A DNA stretch of 64,000 nt from UBA1765 sp045629945 (GTDB taxonomy: Bacteria > Fibrobacterota > Fibrobacteria > Fibrobacterales > Fibrobacteraceae), in assembly GCA_045629945.1 (NCBI GenBank), contig JAZQSE010000027.1, positions 62,001 through 126,000 of the forward strand, written 5' to 3'. Position numbers and translations under genes: made by a program. Numbering within the stretch: position 1 is the first letter of the stretch; each line of letters starts with the position of its first letter. The notes beneath the pieces are model-generated. The model was given only the letters and a program-made list of their open reading frames with translations. It did no database searches and was not told where the DNA came from. Positions 61,045 to 64,000 of the stretch are shown here, one piece after another.

Positions 61045-62247
61045 ATGAAATTAAAGATTTTTTTTGTTTTTCTTTTTGTTGTTGTACTTGGCCTTTTAGT
61101 CAAGTTTTTTGTAGTAGAAGAAAATGTTCCTAAAACACAATTACTTTATGAAACGGTTGCGTTAAGAGATATTCGTACAACGATTTCAGCGACAGGAACG
61201 TTAGAACCTGTTGACCAAGTAGAAATAGGGACACAAGTTTCTGGCGATATTGCAAAAATTCGGGTTGATTTTAATGATAAAGTTAAAAAAGGTGAAATTC
61301 TTGCCGAATTAGACAAATCAAAATTACAGGCCACCTTAGCTCAAGCAGAAATAGCTTTACAGGCAGCAGAAAATGATTTTTCTTATAAAAGTAATGTTTT
61401 GAATCGTATTAAAAAACTAGCAGAAAATGGGAGTGCTAGCGCAGTAGAATTAGAAAACGCTGAATATGATTTTAGAACATCAGAGTTGTCTGTAAAAAGG
61501 GCAAAAAATGAAGTCGCTCAAGCCAGATTAAATTTAAGCTATTGTACCATAAAGAGCCCTATTAACGGAGTTGTTTTAGAACGCGCTGTAGATGTCGGGC
61601 AGACAGTAGCTGCCTCAATGAGTGCGCCTACATTATTTATTCTTGCAAAAGATCTTTCTAGAATGAAAGTAATGGCATCTGTTGATGAAGCAGATATCGG
61701 TAGTGTTTCTGCAGGGCAAAAAGTCGAATTTTTTGTTGATGCTTTTATAGATGAAACTTTTAATGGAATTGTTCAAGAAGTTCGTTTAAACCCAGTCACT
61801 ACTTCAAATGTGGTAACATATACAGTTGTTATTGAAGCCGAAAATCCAGAACTAAAATTGCTCCCGGGAATGACAGCGACTTGCACAATCATCACCCAAG
61901 AAGAACAAAATGTTCTGAGCGTTTCTTTAAAAGCTTTAAAGTATAAGCCAAATGTTGCTCCTTCAGAAGTTTTCCCAAAAAATTTCCCTAAAAAAGATAA
62001 ATCTAAAGCAATGAAATTTTCTAAGAAAAATCATGGCCTTGTTTTCCGTTCAGAAAATGGGAAAATTAACCCCGTTCCAGTAGAAACAGGTATTTCAGAT
62101 GGCGTTTATACAGCAGTTGTTTCTGGCATTTCAGAAGGCGATTCTTTAGTAATCGGAGAAGAAATTTTAGACAAAAAAATGCCTCAAAAAAATGTTGATG
62201 CCAAAAGTCCATTTATGCCGGGGCCTCCAGGAAAAAAAAGGAAGTAA
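61045..62247 (+). CDS. macA: MacA-like periplasmic adaptor of an ABC efflux pump
   Basis: This 400-residue protein has an N-terminal membrane helix (about 3-23). The lipoyl/barrel-sandwich halves are GTLEPVDQVEIGTQVSGDIAKI and SPINGVVLERAVDVGQTV, with a long alpha-hairpin (about 95-165) between them. A beta-barrel domain follows with DEADIGSVSAGQ and LLPGMTATC. It links the ATPase-permease to an outer-membrane channel. The stop is 2 bases before the ATP-binding gene. Confidence 0.9.
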   Translation: MKLKIFFVFLFVVVLGLLVKFFVVEENVPKTQLLYETVALRDIRTTISATGTLEPVDQVEIGTQVSGDIAKIRVDFNDKVKKGEILAELDKSKLQATLAQAEIALQAAENDFSYKSNVLNRIKKLAENGSASAVELENAEYDFRTSELSVKRAKNEVAQARLNLSYCTIKSPINGVVLERAVDVGQTVAASMSAPTLFILAKDLSRMKVMASVDEADIGSVSAGQKVEFFVDAFIDETFNGIVQEVRLNPVTTSNVVTYTVVIEAENPELKLLPGMTATCTIITQEEQNVLSVSLKALKYKPNVAPSEVFPKNFPKKDKSKAMKFSKKNHGLVFRSENGKINPVPVETGISDGVYTAVVSGISEGDSLVIGEEILDKKMPQKNVDAKSPFMPGPPGKKRK

Positions 62248-62249
62248 TT

Positions 62250-63020
62250 ATGCCAAATAGGCGAGCTATGCTTTCTGTTTGTAATTTGCAAAGGCATTTC
62301 CCTATGGGCGAAGAAATAGTCCATGCGCTCCGGGGTGTTTCATTTGATATTTTTCCTGGTGAATTTGTAACGATAATGGGGACAAGTGGCTCTGGGAAAA
62401 CGACAATGCTTAACATTTTAGGTTGCATGGACAAACCTAGTGTCGGCGAGTATATTTTAGATGGTGAGCATGTTGAATCATTATCCAAAAACGAACTTGC
62501 TAAAATCAGAAACAGAAAAATCGGGTTTGTTTTTCAGAGTTATAATTTATTGGCAAGAACAACCGCTATTGAAAATGTAGAACTTCCTTTGCTTTATAAT
62601 CCTACAATTTCTCCTAAAGAGCGAAAGGAGCGTGCTATGGAAGCCCTTTCACTTGTTGGACTTTCAAACAGAATGTCGCATTTTCCAAATCAACTTTCTG
62701 GCGGCCAGCAACAAAGAGTAGCCATTGCAAGAGCCTTAGCCGGCGACCCTTGCCTTATTTTAGCCGACGAAGCAACTGGAAATTTGGATACTAAAACCAG
62801 TTATGAAATAATGTCTATTTTCCAAGAATTAAATGCAAAAGGAAAAACAATTGTATTTGTAACCCATGAACCAGATATAGCCACATTTTCTTCGAGAACG
62901 CTTCTTTTACGAGACGGACTTTTACAAAAAGATTCTTATAATTCCAACATTCAAAATGCAAGACTTGCTTTTGAAAATACACCTTCAATAGAAGAAAAAC
63001 ATTTGGAGGCTTTGCTTTGA
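62250..63020 (+). CDS. MacB/LolD-type ABC transporter ATP-binding protein
   Basis: This is a 256-residue protein with Walker A GTSGSGKT (44-51), Q-loop FVFQSYNLL, signature LSGGQQQRVAIARAL, Walker B LILADEATGNLD and H-loop VFVTHEPD. In MacB the ATPase is fused to the permease, but here it is a separate gene. Its stop overlaps the permease start as TTGA. Confidence 0.94.
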   Translation: MPNRRAMLSVCNLQRHFPMGEEIVHALRGVSFDIFPGEFVTIMGTSGSGKTTMLNILGCMDKPSVGEYILDGEHVESLSKNELAKIRNRKIGFVFQSYNLLARTTAIENVELPLLYNPTISPKERKERAMEALSLVGLSNRMSHFPNQLSGGQQQRVAIARALAGDPCLILADEATGNLDTKTSYEIMSIFQELNAKGKTIVFVTHEPDIATFSSRTLLLRDGLLQKDSYNSNIQNARLAFENTPSIEEKHLEALL

Positions 63021-64000
63021 ATCTTTTTTCCCTTGCACGAATCGCTTTTAAAGCACTTTTCCGAAATAGAATGCGGACATTCCTTTCTGTTTTAGGAATT
63101 GTTATAGGTGTAGCTGCAGTCATCACGATGGTTGCAATGGGCGAAGGCTCAAAAATTTCTATCCGTGAAAAAATGACTGCAATGGGAACAAATGCAATGA
63201 CCATTTCTCCGAATTATGCTCGTCGTGGTGGTGTGCAATTAGGAGCAGATGAATCGCGTGAAACATTAGAAGAAGCAGACGTCTTGGCGTTACAAAAAGC
63301 TCGTTACATAAATGCTGTTTCGCCTTTAGTAAGTGCAAATGGGCAAGCCGTTGTTGGAAACAATAACTGGCCGGTACAACTTTCTGGAGTTTCTTCTGAT
63401 TATTTAAAAATCAGAAATTATGAAATAGAATCAGGTGTTATGTTTGATGACCAAATAGATAAAATGGCAAAAGTTTGTGTTATCGGCCAGACCATTGTAA
63501 AAAATTTGTTCCCTGAAGGAAATCCTTTAGGAAAAATTATTCGCTATAAAGGCATCCCTTTAAAAGTAATAGGCGTTTTAAAACCCAAAGGAACTGGGAG
63601 TTTTGGGCAAGACCAAGATGAAGTTATTTTGGCACCATATAAAACAGTAATGCGTCGATTTAACGCCACAACAGAAATTAGAACTTTATATGTAAACACC
63701 ATTGAAGAAGGTTATGCCGAATTAGCTAGCGAAGAAATTTTATCCATATTAAAAGAACGAAGAAACTGGACCCGTCCTACAGACCCTTTTAGAGTTCGTT
63801 CTCAAGAAGAAATGATAGAAATGGTTTCTAGCACGTCTCAAATTCTTTCGCTTGTTTTAACGGCAATTGCAGGCATTAGTTTATTTGTTGGTGGTATTGG
63901 AATTATGAATATCATGTATGTATCAGTAACAGAAAGAACCAGAGAAATCGGGCTTAGAATGGCTCTTGGTGCGCGGTCTCGAGATATTTTATTGCAATTT
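63017..64000 (+). CDS. MacB/FtsX-type ABC permease, 5' part
   Basis: The frame starts at TTG 63017, overlapping the ATPase stop, and is open to the window end; 328 residues are visible. The start MNLFSLARIAFKALFRNRMR and first membrane helix LSVLGIVIGVAAVITMVAMG are typical, followed by the MacB periplasmic domain (SGVSSDYLKIRNYEIESG). The second membrane helix and NIMYVSVTERTREIGLRMALGAR follow near the end. With the two genes before it this makes a MacAB-like efflux system for antibiotics, peptides or lipoproteins. Confidence 0.9.
   Translation, partial: MNLFSLARIAFKALFRNRMRTFLSVLGIVIGVAAVITMVAMGEGSKISIREKMTAMGTNAMTISPNYARRGGVQLGADESRETLEEADVLALQKARYINAVSPLVSANGQAVVGNNNWPVQLSGVSSDYLKIRNYEIESGVMFDDQIDKMAKVCVIGQTIVKNLFPEGNPLGKIIRYKGIPLKVIGVLKPKGTGSFGQDQDEVILAPYKTVMRRFNATTEIRTLYVNTIEEGYAELASEEILSILKERRNWTRPTDPFRVRSQEEMIEMVSSTSQILSLVLTAIAGISLFVGGIGIMNIMYVSVTERTREIGLRMALGARSRDILLQF

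Overview
The window looks like a chromosome segment of a low-GC member of the Fibrobacterota (Fibrobacter/Hallerella-like). Three things suggest this. There is a TIGR02147-type regulator next to a lipoprotein gene. Secreted enzymes carry serine-rich linkers and short C-terminal domains of the kind seen in fibrolytic Fibrobacter. A cluster of plant-polysaccharide enzymes (GH9, GH16, and a parallel beta-helix lyase related to PL9) is present. The assignment is an inference from gene content; no rRNA or other phylogenetic marker is in the window.

Layout. 1-6520: the 3' part of a cstA transporter gene, a secreted polysaccharide deacetylase, a tightly overlapping ECF sigma / anti-sigma / caspase-like operon, and a MutT-type Nudix gene. 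6520-17136: an accessory region. It holds a frameshifted orphan gene, a GC-rich hairpin repeat, a DUF4238-like gene, and then a six-gene restriction cassette: cytosine-5 methyltransferase, soluble dual-GHKL histidine kinase, receiver protein, McrB-like NTPase, Fic enzyme, LlaJI/McrC-like nuclease. The cassette has a short tandem duplication just before the methyltransferase and another across the start of the nuclease gene. 17137-22519: an EamA transporter and sbcDC. 22526-29599: polysaccharide degradation genes, with PL9-like, DUF4832 and GH16 genes in one minus-strand operon and a divergent GH9 gene without a signal peptide. 29600-36394: a second accessory region with an HNH protein, several orphan genes, a compact three-gene operon (47-residue Cys/His-rich peptide, alpha/beta hydrolase, SLOG-like Rossmann protein), an ORF6N protein, repeats and a structured non-coding stretch. 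36395-41467: capsule or exopolysaccharide export (LMW-PTP, Wzc-like kinase, Wza-like lipoprotein, ManC). 41527-54476 (minus strand): a long housekeeping run with an EamA transporter, lytic transglycosylase, ptsI, ptsH, MlaD, TrmH-like methylase, a secreted orphan, two M16 peptidases, pheS and a MORN-type lipoprotein. 54510-64000: a membrane-protein trio, tRNA-Leu(CAG), rarA, a GNAT gene, the TIGR02147 regulator with its lipoprotein, and a MacAB-like efflux operon cut by the window end.

How the genes may work together. The methyltransferase, McrB-like NTPase and LlaJI-like nuclease form a recognisable restriction-modification core. The inserted kinase/receiver pair and Fic enzyme suggest that phosphosignalling and AMPylation are wired into it. 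A 41-bp repeat that breaks the strongest start of the nuclease gene could act as a switch. The other strong candidates for undescribed biology are the Cys/His peptide-hydrolase-SLOG operon and the sigma/anti-sigma/caspase operon.
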